Below, in pieces: positions 1-5,416 of a stretch of 6,442 nucleotides of DNA. Position 1 is the first letter of the stretch. Every line of letters starts with the position of its first letter. The DNA comes from Pseudolabrys sp. (GTDB lineage Bacteria; Pseudomonadota; Alphaproteobacteria; Rhizobiales; Xanthobacteraceae), in contig JAHCKF010000212.1 in the NCBI GenBank assembly GCA_026125925.1, forward strand, positions 1 to 6,442. The letters run 5' to 3'. Position numbers and translations under genes: made by a program. Under the pieces are notes generated by a model, which had not been told where the DNA came from, did no database searches, and saw nothing but the letters and a program-made list of their open reading frames with translations.

Positions 1-73
1 GCCGGCCGGTATGGACAAATGAATTTTGCAAATGCACGCCAGCAGCGGCGCTGATCAGTTCTGCGCGGCCGCC

Positions 74-484
74 CTAACCGGCTTTCGGCTCCGGCGTTTC
101 GACTGGACCCCCGGCCTTCTTCCAGGCGCCGAAGCCGCCGCGGATGTGGGCGACGGGCTTGAGGCCCATGCGATGTGCGGTCTGCGCCGCCAGCGCCGAG
201 CGCATGCCGCCGGCACAGAAGAACACGAACTTCTTGTCCTGCGCGAAAACCGGCTTGTGGTAGGACCCGGTCGGGTCGATCCAGAACTCCAGCATGCCGC
301 GCGGACAGTGGAAGGCGCCCGGGATCTTGCCGTCGCGCTGCAACTCGCGGATGTCGCGGATATCGACCAGGACGACGTCGTCGCGGCCGGCGAGCTTGAT
401 GGCGTCGACCGTCTCCAGCGTCTCGATCTCGCGCTCGGCCGCCGCGCACAAGTCCTTGTAGGTGACGGTGATATTCTGCGGCAT
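74..484 (-). CDS. Single-domain rhodanese-like protein (136 aa)
   Basis: This is a stand-alone rhodanese (sulfurtransferase) domain, a family that carries sulfane sulfur as a cysteine persulfide. Seen in the sequence: the active-site loop CAGGMR at residues 90-95 fits the CxxGxR pattern, with Cys90 as the catalytic residue. The conserved early DIRD segment lies at 41-44, and the closing GGFGAW motif at 116-121 precedes the usual short tail. There is no signal peptide or membrane segment, so it should be cytoplasmic. The start is well supported: GAGGAAAG sits 7 nt before the ATG. About 70 residues in, between strand and catalytic loop, there is a 'FWIDPTGSYH' insert that is common in alphaproteobacterial single-domain rhodaneses, as far as I recall. 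It is transcribed away from the DUF599 gene. The physiological sulfur donor and acceptor cannot be told from the sequence. The family call is firm; the role is unknown. Confidence 0.93.
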   Translation of the reverse strand: MPQNITVTYKDLCAAAEREIETLETVDAIKLAGRDDVVLVDIRDIRELQRDGKIPGAFHCPRGMLEFWIDPTGSYHKPVFAQDKKFVFFCAGGMRSALAAQTAHRMGLKPVAHIRGGFGAWKKAGGPVETPEPKAG

Positions 485-491
485 CGTTGAA

Positions 492-499
492 CTTTCCTC
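492..499 (-). promoter_or_regulatory. Ribosome binding site of the rhodanese gene
   Basis: On the minus strand this reads GAGGAAAG, with 7 nt between it and the ATG at 484. It fixes the start of the rhodanese gene and rules against the longer overlapping frame that reads further right. Confidence 0.7.
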
Positions 500-530
500 G
501 CGCCTTGTTCCGGGTGAAGCTCTAGACTAG

Positions 531-547
531 CCGGTGTGGCAGACCGG
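531..547. promoter_or_regulatory. Inverted repeat in the divergent intergenic region
   Basis: CCGGT at 531-535 and ACCGG at 543-547 form a perfect 5-bp inverted repeat around a 7-nt spacer (GTGGCAG). It lies between the divergent starts of the rhodanese gene (484) and the DUF599 gene (591). A possible minus-strand promoter overlaps it: TTGCCG, then 18 nt, then TAGTCT, but the -10 match is poor. An operator for a regulator of one or both genes is possible. Five-base arms of G and C are also common by chance in DNA of this composition, so confidence is low. Confidence 0.25.
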
Positions 548-575
548 CGGCAACGTGACAATCGCCGCCAAGTTC

Positions 576-580
576 AAGGA
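576..580 (+). promoter_or_regulatory. Ribosome binding site of the DUF599 gene
   Basis: AAGGA lies 10 nt before the ATG at 591. The in-frame GTG codons at 534 and 555 have no comparable purine-rich sequence in front of them. I therefore take 591 as the start rather than the longest reading frame. Confidence 0.5.
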
Positions 581-590
581 CCTTCGCGCC

Positions 591-1289
591 ATGCTCTCAT
601 TCAGCCTGCCGGATGCCCTCGCCCTCACGCTGTTTCTACTTGCCTGGCTCGGCTACTCGATCGCCATCGAAAAGACGGCGAGCGGCAAGACAAGCCTCAA
701 CGCGCTGATGCATACCTACCGCGAGCAGTGGATCGACCAGATGATCGGCCGCGACGTGCGCATCGTCGATTCCCAGGTCACCGCCGCCTTGCAGAACGGC
801 ACCGCCTTCTTCGCCTCGACCAGCCTGATCGCCATTGGCGGCGCGTTGTCTATGCTGCGCGCCGGCGATCAAATCCTGCAGGTGATGGGACTGTTGCCCT
901 TCAGCGTGGCCAACACGCCGGAGATGTGGGAGGCCAAGATCATCGGGCTCGCCGTGATCATGGTATATGCCTTCTTCAAATTCGCCTGGTCGTATCGGCT
1001 GTTCAATTACCTCGCCATCATGATCGGCGCGGCGCCGCCGCCGGCCGACCGCCACACCGCGGCGGCGCGCAGCTTCATTTACCGCGCGGCGCGACTGTGC
1101 GAGGAAGCCGGCCTGCATTTCAATCGCGGCCAGCGCGCCTTCTTTTTCGCGCTCGGCTATCTCGGCTGGTTTCTCGGCCCGCTCGTCTTCGCGCTCACGA
1201 CGATCGCGGTGCTCATCGTGATGTGGCGGCGGCAATTCGCCTCCGCCTCCCGACGCGCCTTCGATACGGTGGTTACCGATAAGTCCTGA
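591..1289 (+). CDS. DUF599 domain-containing integral membrane protein (232 aa)
   Basis: The protein matches the DUF599 family, whose biochemical role is not known to me. It has a hydrophobic segment near residues 9-26, a soluble stretch with the charged segment RDVRIVD at 54-60, a second helix near 72-89 (FFASTS followed by a glycine-rich part), a third near 117-146, and a long hydrophobic stretch near 184-211 ending in a basic tail. That gives about four membrane segments in the inner membrane. A cytoplasmic-looking stretch (residues 150-180) with many Arg and Ala separates the third and fourth. The start at 591 was chosen because AAGGA precedes it and because the protein then begins directly with the first helix; GTG at 534 would add 19 mostly polar residues. 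The length suits the family. It is the only plus-strand gene here and converges on the small gene at 1299 with 9 bp between the stops. Confidence 0.88.
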   Translation: MLSFSLPDALALTLFLLAWLGYSIAIEKTASGKTSLNALMHTYREQWIDQMIGRDVRIVDSQVTAALQNGTAFFASTSLIAIGGALSMLRAGDQILQVMGLLPFSVANTPEMWEAKIIGLAVIMVYAFFKFAWSYRLFNYLAIMIGAAPPPADRHTAAARSFIYRAARLCEEAGLHFNRGQRAFFFALGYLGWFLGPLVFALTTIAVLIVMWRRQFASASRRAFDTVVTDKS

Positions 1290-1305
1290 GACCTTGGCTC
1301 AGGAC
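1283..1305. terminator. Perfect 8-bp hairpin shared by two convergent genes
   Basis: GTCCTGAG at 1283-1290 and CTCAGGAC at 1298-1305 are perfect reverse complements around a 7-nt loop (ACCTTGG). The left arm contains the TGA stop of the DUF599 gene (1287-1289). The right arm contains the TGA of the minus-strand small gene (1299-1301, read as TCA). The position suggests a bidirectional terminator between convergent genes. Neither side has a T-tract after the stem, so it does not fit a classic intrinsic terminator. It may instead protect 3' ends or act with Rho. The inverted repeat is a direct observation; the terminator role is inferred. Confidence 0.5.
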
Positions 1306-1481
1306 ATGCCCATCAGTAGCGTAACCGCGCCGACAATGGTGATCGCCAGCGCGGCAGCGACCGTAGTGATGACGCGCTCGTCCCAGTGTTCGCTCAAGCC
1401 GAAATCGGCGTTGAAATCCGCGCTATCGGCGTCGGATGACCGGCGCGCGGGCGTTTTGGAAACTAAATTGCTCGAAGCCAT
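1299..1481 (-). CDS. Small single-helix membrane protein, hypothetical (60 aa)
   Basis: I do not recognise the family. The product has a polar, Ser/Asp-rich N-terminal half (residues 1-38, acidic around 17-35) and one hydrophobic segment at about 37-58 (from VITTVAAALA to TLLMGM) that ends almost at the C-terminus. It looks like a tail-anchored or single-pass inner-membrane protein. Evidence that it is real: a strong AAGGGGGA ribosome binding site 8 nt before the ATG, a sensible soluble-plus-helix layout, and a stop codon built into the hairpin shared with the convergent DUF599 gene. A plus-strand reading frame covers the same bases but starts at a TTG with no ribosome binding site. The gene lies 165 bp after the DUF218 gene and directly behind a terminator-like hairpin, so it may be expressed separately from the long operon or under attenuation. 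Confidence 0.62.
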   Translation of the reverse strand: MASSNLVSKTPARRSSDADSADFNADFGLSEHWDERVITTVAAALAITIVGAVTLLMGMS

Positions 1482-1489
1482 GGCCCCGA

Positions 1490-1497
1490 TCCCCCTT
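1490..1497 (-). promoter_or_regulatory. Ribosome binding site of the 60-aa membrane protein
   Basis: On the minus strand this reads AAGGGGGA, 8 nt before the ATG at 1481. It begins only 4 nt after the T-tract of the hairpin at 1502-1538. Its AAGG could pair with the CCTT that opens the T-tract, which would hide it, but that pairing is only 4 bp. Confidence 0.6.
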
Positions 1498-1501
1498 ATT
1501 G

Positions 1502-1538
1502 AAAAAAGGCATCACGCGTGGAAGCAACGACGCGGATG
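1502..1538 (-). terminator. Rho-independent terminator-like hairpin (minus strand)
   Basis: On the minus strand, CATCCGCGT (1538-1530) pairs with ACGCG-T-GATG (1519-1510). This makes a 9-bp stem with one bulged T and a 10-nt loop. It is followed by CC and then six T (1507-1502). On the plus strand there is no T-tract after the stem, so it acts in the minus direction only. It lies 108 bp past the stop of the DUF218 gene and ends 20 bp before the start codon of the 60-aa gene. That fits the end of the long operon, the end of a small RNA, or an attenuator for the 60-aa gene. The structure is seen directly; which role applies is inferred. Confidence 0.55.
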
Positions 1539-1592
1539 GTGCGCGAGCACGCTGACGCGAACTCGGGCGCACGAATCGCCCTGACGAGAAAA

Positions 1593-1621
1593 ATGCTACC
1601 GCTGGTTTACGGTCGCGACAA
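1593..1621 (-). promoter_or_regulatory. Candidate sigma70-type promoter in the 165-bp gap
   Basis: On the minus strand, TTGTCG (1621-1616) and TAGCAT (1598-1593) are separated by exactly 17 bp. Each box matches the TTGACA/TATAAT consensus at 4 of 6 positions. Transcription would start near 1586. A GC hairpin follows directly (GGGCG, 7-nt loop, CGCCC; 1581-1565), and the terminator-like stem ends about 85 nt downstream. Matches of this quality occur by chance, so this is a candidate only. The spacing and the structures downstream raise its value. Confidence 0.3.
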
Positions 1622-1646
1622 TCTTTAGTGACGGAGCGAGCGCCGC

Positions 1647-2450
1647 TCACGGCGCCGGCAGCAGCGCCGATGTCTTGCCCGTGAGCCGGTACACGATGAG
1701 GCCGAGCCACTCACGGGACGCGCTATCGAGGCGTTCGAGACTGCGGCCGATCGAAAGGTTCGGCGCGGTCTGCGGCTCAGGATCGGTGCGCCATGCCGCC
1801 GGATAGGCCTCGACCGGAAATCCGACGGCGCGAAAGCAGCCGACCGCGCGCGGCATGTGCTGCGCCGACGTCACCAGCAACCAACGCTCGCCCGGTTTGG
1901 GATTGGCGATGACCTTGCTGAAGGCGGCGTTCTCCGCGGTGTTGCGTGAGCGGGTCTCGAGCTCGACGCGCGAACGCGGGATGCCGAAGTCGTCGAGTAG
2001 CGGGCCGAGATAATCGGTTTCCGGCGGCCGGTTGCCGGCCAAAGTGGCATCGCCGCCAGCGTAGATGATGCGGGCATTGGGGTAGACCCGCGCCAGATGC
2101 GCCAGCGCGATGAGCCGGCCGCCATCGGCGCTGACCATTGGCGTGCCGATCTGGCGCGACAGGCCCGACGAGATGCCGCCGCCGAGCACGACGATCCCGG
2201 CTGGCGCGCCGCGCGCCGGACCATCGGTCTTCTCCCACGGCGGAAACCGGCTTTCCAGGCTTTGCGTCAACAGCGCGCCGAGCGGAGATATGCCGGCGAT
2301 CGCCAGCAGCACGAGGCTCGCGATCATCAGACGGATGCCGGCGCTCCGCCAGCGCGTCATCGCGAGCACAACGCCGGCCAGGCCGGCGAGCAGTATCAGG
2401 CTCGTCGGCAAAAACAGGACAGTGATGGTCTTTGACAGAGTAAAGAACAT
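1647..2450 (-). CDS. DUF218 (ElyC/YdcF/SanA-type) membrane protein (267 aa)
   Basis: The N-terminus carries two hydrophobic segments, about residues 9-31 and 39-61. A DUF218 domain follows from about 85 to 250. Family motifs seen: IVVLGGGI at 86-93; SADGGRL at 107-113; IIYAGGDA at 128-135; the SRNTAEN signature at 168-174, with Glu165 before it; and LLVTSAQHMPRA at 191-202. This layout, with two helices and then the domain, is that of E. coli ElyC, an envelope and peptidoglycan biogenesis factor, and the length (about 260 aa) also fits. E. coli SanA and YdcF are more distant relatives. The domain should face the periplasm. A direct role in cell-wall precursor handling is inferred from the family, not shown here. 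The start has only a weak purine-rich stretch (GGGG) and may be partly hidden in a hairpin. It lies 53 bp after the RraA-like gene in the same operon. Confidence 0.87.
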   Translation of the reverse strand: MFFTLSKTITVLFLPTSLILLAGLAGVVLAMTRWRSAGIRLMIASLVLLAIAGISPLGALLTQSLESRFPPWEKTDGPARGAPAGIVVLGGGISSGLSRQIGTPMVSADGGRLIALAHLARVYPNARIIYAGGDATLAGNRPPETDYLGPLLDDFGIPRSRVELETRSRNTAENAAFSKVIANPKPGERWLLVTSAQHMPRAVGCFRAVGFPVEAYPAAWRTDPEPQTAPNLSIGRSLERLDSASREWLGLIVYRLTGKTSALLPAP

Positions 2451-2503
2451 GGCGCCCCGGCCGCAGTAACGCGCCGGAGCCTATCACATCACCGGAGACG
2501 TGA

Positions 2504-3244
2504 TCAGCGCGACTTCTTCCAGGCTTCGTAGCGCGCCTTGTTCGCCTCGTTGGGCGGATAGAGGCCGGGCAGTTTCTCGCCCTTCTCCACTTCCTGCACC
2601 AGCCAGCTTTCCATCAATTCGTGCTCGGCGCCCTCATGGGTGACGAATTCGACGAGATCGTGCGGGATGACCACGGCGCCGTCGTCGTCGGCGACGATGA
2701 TGTCGCCCGGGAAGATGGCCGCGCCGCCGCAGCCGATCGGCTCGTTCCAGCCGACGAAGGTGAGCTGGTTGACCGAAGCCGGCGCCGCGACGCCCTGGCA
2801 CCAGACCGGCAGGCCGGTGCCGAGGACGCCATGCTTGTCACGCATGACGCCGTCGGTGATCAGCGCCGCAACGTTGCGCTTGACCATGCGCATGCAGAGG
2901 ATGTCGCCGAAGATGCCGGCACCGGTGACGCCCATGGCGTCGGCGACGCAGATGCAGCCTTCCGGCATCGCCTCGATGGCCGAGCGCGTCGAAATCGGGT
3001 TGAGCCAGCTCGCCGGCGTCGCGAGATCCTCGCGCACCGGCACGAAGCGCAAGGTGAAGGCCGGGCCGACGATGCGGTTGCCGGTGTGGCCGAACGGCAT
3101 CGCACCTTTCATCCAGGCGTGGCGGATGCCTTTCTTGAGCAGCATCGTGGTAACGGTGCCGGTTGTCACGGTGCGCAGCACGTCGAGCGTCTTAGGATTG
3201 GCCGCGACGGGCGACGCGGTCATGGTCATCGGTGAAATCGTCAT
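2504..3244 (-). CDS. RraA-family protein, probable HMG/oxaloacetate aldolase-like enzyme (246 aa)
   Basis: This is a member of the RraA / 4-hydroxy-4-methyl-2-oxoglutarate (HMG) aldolase superfamily. The core shows GDIL at 113-116, then DGVMRD at 131-136, and PGDIIVADDDGAVVIP in the last third. Asp114, Arg135 and Asp136 form an exact D-X20-R-D pattern. That is the metal-site motif reported for the class II HMG/CHA pyruvate aldolase of Pseudomonas putida; E. coli RraA, an RNase E inhibitor, lacks aldolase activity. An enzyme that splits or decarboxylates a 2-oxo acid is therefore more likely than an RNase regulator. At 246 aa it is longer than E. coli RraA (about 160). It has an N-terminal arm and a C-terminal helical tail ending in basic residues, as in the large group usually annotated 'ribonuclease activity regulator RraA'. 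The ATG at 3244 has no clear ribosome binding site; ATGs at codons 6 and 8 are alternatives. The true substrate is unknown. It lies 18 bp after the transporter gene. Confidence 0.85.
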   Translation of the reverse strand: MTISPMTMTASPVAANPKTLDVLRTVTTGTVTTMLLKKGIRHAWMKGAMPFGHTGNRIVGPAFTLRFVPVREDLATPASWLNPISTRSAIEAMPEGCICVADAMGVTGAGIFGDILCMRMVKRNVAALITDGVMRDKHGVLGTGLPVWCQGVAAPASVNQLTFVGWNEPIGCGGAAIFPGDIIVADDDGAVVIPHDLVEFVTHEGAEHELMESWLVQEVEKGEKLPGLYPPNEANKARYEAWKKSR

Positions 3245-3262
3245 GGATGTTCTCGTGTCAGA

Positions 3263-3826
3263 TTAAGCGGGAACCAGGCCAAGGCGCGCGTCGCGGCGGC
3301 GCAGGTAAGCCACCAGCGGGATAGAGAGTAGCACCATCCAGGCCTTGCCGACGACCTGGCCGGCCAGGAAGTCGAGCGAGCCGAAGGCGAGATAAAGGAA
3401 AACGACGGAGTCGATCACCAGGCCGACAACGCCGGAGGCGACGACCGCCAGCACCAGGCGGCGACGCGCCAGCGGCGTATAGACGGCGAAATCGGCGGCT
3501 TCCGACAACAGGAAGGCGAAGGCCGAGGCGGTGACCAGCGCCGGCGGCGCGATCGCCGCCGAAATCAGCGCGCCGGCAACGATGGCGCCGATGCCGAACT
3601 CGACGCCGAGGCGGCGCTGCACCAGATCGCGCAGCACCAAAGCCGCGCCGATCATCAGCACACCCGACGGCGCCATCAGACCCGGCGCCACCGGCACTAG
3701 GCACGGGCTATTAGCGGGGCAGACCGTGCCGGCGTTGCCGATCATCCAGTTGGCGGCGGGAACGGTGAGACAGAACAGCGCGAGGAAGATCACGCCTTCG
3801 AGGTTCTTTCGCTTTTCAATCGACAT
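3263..3826 (-). CDS. VUT-family (DUF165/YhhQ-like) queuosine precursor transporter (187 aa)
   Basis: This is a polytopic inner-membrane protein of the VUT family. Its characterised member, E. coli YhhQ, imports the queuosine precursors preQ0 and preQ1. Five to six hydrophobic segments are visible, around residues 11-30, 49-65, 77-93, 96-110, 124-148 and 158-175. Family-like features are APSGVL at 52-57, the charged RDLVQRR at 66-72, SEAADFAVY at 108-116, IDSVVF at 138-143 and GQVVGKAW at 156-163. Cys36 and Cys42 lie in the first external loop, a feature I associate with the short bacterial/phage-like subgroup; it is shorter than YhhQ. The gene begins 35 bp after queC, which supports a 7-deazaguanine substrate. 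No preQ1 riboswitch is apparent in those 35 bp. The ribosome binding site is weak (TGAG close to the ATG), so translation may depend on coupling to queC. Family call firm; exact substrate inferred. Confidence 0.87.
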   Translation of the reverse strand: MSIEKRKNLEGVIFLALFCLTVPAANWMIGNAGTVCPANSPCLVPVAPGLMAPSGVLMIGAALVLRDLVQRRLGVEFGIGAIVAGALISAAIAPPALVTASAFAFLLSEAADFAVYTPLARRRLVLAVVASGVVGLVIDSVVFLYLAFGSLDFLAGQVVGKAWMVLLSIPLVAYLRRRDARLGLVPA

Positions 3827-3861
3827 GAGAACTCAGCGGACAGATGGCTGGTGCGGACCGG

Positions 3862-4575
3862 TCAGGCGGGGCTGTCGGCACGGAATTTGGCGTAGCCTTG
3901 GAAGCGCAATTCGCAGGCCGGACAGGCGCCGCAACCGTAGCCCCAAGGGTGACGGTGCGAGCGGTCGCCGACGTAGCAGGTATGGGTTTCCTCGACAATG
4001 AGATCGAGGAATGCCTGCCCCGCAATGTCGCGCGCCAGGGCGAAGGTTCCGGCCTTGTCGACCCACATCAGCGGCGTATGGAGGGTGACGCGGCGGTCGA
4101 GGCCGAGACTGAGCGTGACCTGCATGGCTTTCACCGTATCGTCCCGGCAGTCCGGGTACCCGGAATAGTCGGTTTCGCACATGCCGGCGACGATGTGGCG
4201 GGCACCGCGTCGGTAGGCCAGCGCGCCGGCGAAGGTGAAGAAGATCAGGTTTCGTGCCGGCACGAAGGTGTTCGGCAGCCCATCCTCGGCGAAGGCGATT
4301 TCGGTCTCGCGGGTCAGCGCCGTCTCGGAGAGGTTCGCCAACGCATCCAGCGCGATCATGTGATCCTCGCCCAGCCGGTCGCGCCAGGCCGGCTTGAGCG
4401 CGGCGATCCCGTCGCGCAACCGTGGCCGCACCTCGAGCTCGACGGCGTGACGCTGGCCGTAGTGGAACCCGACCGTCTCGACGCGGCCGAAACGCTCGAG
4501 CGCCCAGCCGAGACAAGTGGTCGAGTCCTGCCCGCCGGAGAACAGGACGAGCGCGGTGTCGTTTTTGGCGGTCAT
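3862..4575 (-). CDS. queC: 7-cyano-7-deazaguanine synthase QueC (237 aa)
   Basis: QueC converts 7-carboxy-7-deazaguanine to preQ0 using ATP and ammonia, a cytoplasmic step of tRNA queuosine synthesis. Seen: the ATP-pyrophosphatase P-loop SGGQDSTT at residues 13-20; FHYGQRH after it; PARNLIFF in the middle; the [11 protein letters not shown] segment that binds the deazaguanine; and the zinc site formed by Cys200, Cys215, Cys218 and Cys221 near the C-terminus. The gap between the first and second cysteine is 14 residues (it includes [12 protein letters not shown]), longer than in B. subtilis-type QueC. I recall it as usual in alphaproteobacterial forms. The ATG at 4575 was chosen because the protein then begins a few residues before the first strand; the longer frame to 4653 would run into the preceding reductase gene. 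It lies 13 bp after that reductase and 35 bp before the transporter. No strong ribosome binding site is visible. The queD, queE and folE partners are not in the window. Confidence 0.97.
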   Translation of the reverse strand: MTAKNDTALVLFSGGQDSTTCLGWALERFGRVETVGFHYGQRHAVELEVRPRLRDGIAALKPAWRDRLGEDHMIALDALANLSETALTRETEIAFAEDGLPNTFVPARNLIFFTFAGALAYRRGARHIVAGMCETDYSGYPDCRDDTVKAMQVTLSLGLDRRVTLHTPLMWVDKAGTFALARDIAGQAFLDLIVEETHTCYVGDRSHRHPWGYGCGACPACELRFQGYAKFRADSPA

Positions 4576-4588
4576 GCGTGGCGTTCGC

Positions 4589-5404
4589 TCAATCCCACGC
4601 CGGCGACCAGGCGAGATTGACGATGCGCTTGGCGGCGCCCGACAGGCCGGCAATCTCCGTCATCTCGGCATCCGACAGCTTGAAATCGAAGATGGCGAGA
4701 TTCTCCTCGAGCCGCTCCAGCTTGCTGGTGCGCGGGATGACGACGACATTTTGTTGGACAAGCCAACGCAATGATACCTGCGCGCCGCTTTTGCCATGCG
4801 CCTTGCCGATGCGCTCGAGCACCTCGTTGCCCTTGGCCGAGCCTCGAGCGATCGGGCTGTAGGCGACGACCGCGATGTCGTGGCGCTGGCACGCGGCGAT
4901 CACCTTCGACTGGTCGAGGAACGGATGATACTCGATCTGATTGCAGACGATCGGCTCGTCGCTGACCTTCGTCGCTTCGTCGAGCAACGCCACGGTGAAG
5001 TTCGACACGCCAAGCTGTTTGACGTAGCCGGCCTGCTTCAGCTTCGCCATGGCGCCCAAGGTCTCCGCAAGCGGGATGCGCTCGTTCGGCCAATGGATAA
5101 GCAGAAGATCGATCTCGTCGATGCGCAGCTTGCCGAGGCTTTCTTTGACCGAACGCTCGACGTCCTGCGGCGCCATCATGGTGTGCGCGACCTTGGTCGT
5201 CACCATGACCTCGGCGCGCTTGCCAGAGGCGCGCACGCCCTCGCCCACCTCGGTCTCGTTGGCGTACATCTGCGCCGTGTCAATGTGGCGATAGCCGAGC
5301 CGGATCGCCTGTTCGACGAGACGCGCGCAGTCACGCCCGCGCAATTCCCACGTGCCCAGGCCGATGATCGGGATACTGAAACCTTTGGCTTCGACGGTCT
5401 GCAT
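4589..5404 (-). CDS. Aldo/keto reductase, 2,5-diketogluconate-reductase-like (271 aa)
   Basis: A complete aldo/keto reductase (an NADPH-dependent carbonyl reductase with a TIM-barrel fold). The full catalytic tetrad is present: Asp42, Tyr47, Lys71 and His104 (in IDTAQMY, TTKV and LIHWP). Other family motifs are GLGTW at 15-19, GVSNF at 132-136, NQIEYHP at 155-161 and the NADPH-phosphate-binding IPRTSK at 223-228. Length and layout fit the small AKR5-type enzymes such as E. coli DkgB. The start has a good ribosome binding site (GGAG, 6 nt spacer) placed just after the stop of the LprI-like gene. It is a close paralogue of the truncated reductase at the right edge: about 60% identical over roughly 175 residues by my hand alignment. 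The substrate cannot be read from the sequence; small aldehydes, methylglyoxal or keto-sugars are family options. Confidence 0.95.
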   Translation of the reverse strand: MQTVEAKGFSIPIIGLGTWELRGRDCARLVEQAIRLGYRHIDTAQMYANETEVGEGVRASGKRAEVMVTTKVAHTMMAPQDVERSVKESLGKLRIDEIDLLLIHWPNERIPLAETLGAMAKLKQAGYVKQLGVSNFTVALLDEATKVSDEPIVCNQIEYHPFLDQSKVIAACQRHDIAVVAYSPIARGSAKGNEVLERIGKAHGKSGAQVSLRWLVQQNVVVIPRTSKLERLEENLAIFDFKLSDAEMTEIAGLSGAAKRIVNLAWSPAWD

Positions 5405-5410
5405 GCTCCA

Positions 5411-5414
5411 CTCC
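5411..5414 (-). promoter_or_regulatory. Ribosome binding site of the complete aldo/keto reductase
   Basis: GGAG on the minus strand lies 6 nt before the ATG at 5404 and only 2 nt after the TAG stop (5419-5417) of the LprI-like gene. The layout favours reinitiation by ribosomes finishing the upstream gene. Confidence 0.6.
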
Positions 5415-5416
5415 GA

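Noticed and set aside
1..73. Left-edge stretch after the rhodanese stop
   Set aside because: No gene fits. It shows a bulged GC stem (around 46-74) without a T-tract and an 8-bp TTTGCAAA palindrome (25-32), both too weak to call.
636..1235. Minus-strand 199-codon open frame inside the DUF599 gene
   Set aside because: It has highly charged, low-complexity content and no start signal, while the plus-strand frame gives clean membrane helices and a family match.
1294..1584. Plus-strand 96-codon open frame opposite the 60-aa gene
   Set aside because: It starts at a TTG without a ribosome binding site directly after the DUF599 stop and runs through the terminator-like region; the minus-strand gene has a strong ribosome binding site and a sensible membrane helix.
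1629..1650. Imperfect hairpin (GTGA-g-CGG / CCG-TCAC, minus strand) at the stop of the DUF218 gene as its terminator
   Set aside because: It has a bulge, no T-tract, and includes the stop codon; the T-tract hairpin at 1502-1538 is a much better candidate.
2455..2479. Hairpin (7 bp, one G-T pair) covering the start region of the DUF218 gene, as a possible riboswitch or thermosensor
   Set aside because: Only a short GC-rich pairing with an 11-nt loop, common by chance here. No aptamer-like conserved bases were recognised, and the gene is probably translated from an operon mRNA.
3827..3861. preQ1 riboswitch between queC and the transporter
   Set aside because: The 35-bp gap lacks the class I core (hairpin followed by an A-rich tail) and contains little beyond a weak ribosome binding site.
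3844..4620. Plus-strand 258-codon open frame opposite queC
   Set aside because: QueC on the minus strand has a P-loop and four zinc cysteines in place; the opposite frame is a shadow.
4576..4653. Longer queC start giving 26 extra residues
   Set aside because: It would overlap the end of the upstream reductase by 65 bp and add a Pro/Arg/Ser-rich segment absent from the QueC family; the ATG at 4575 gives the normal N-terminus.
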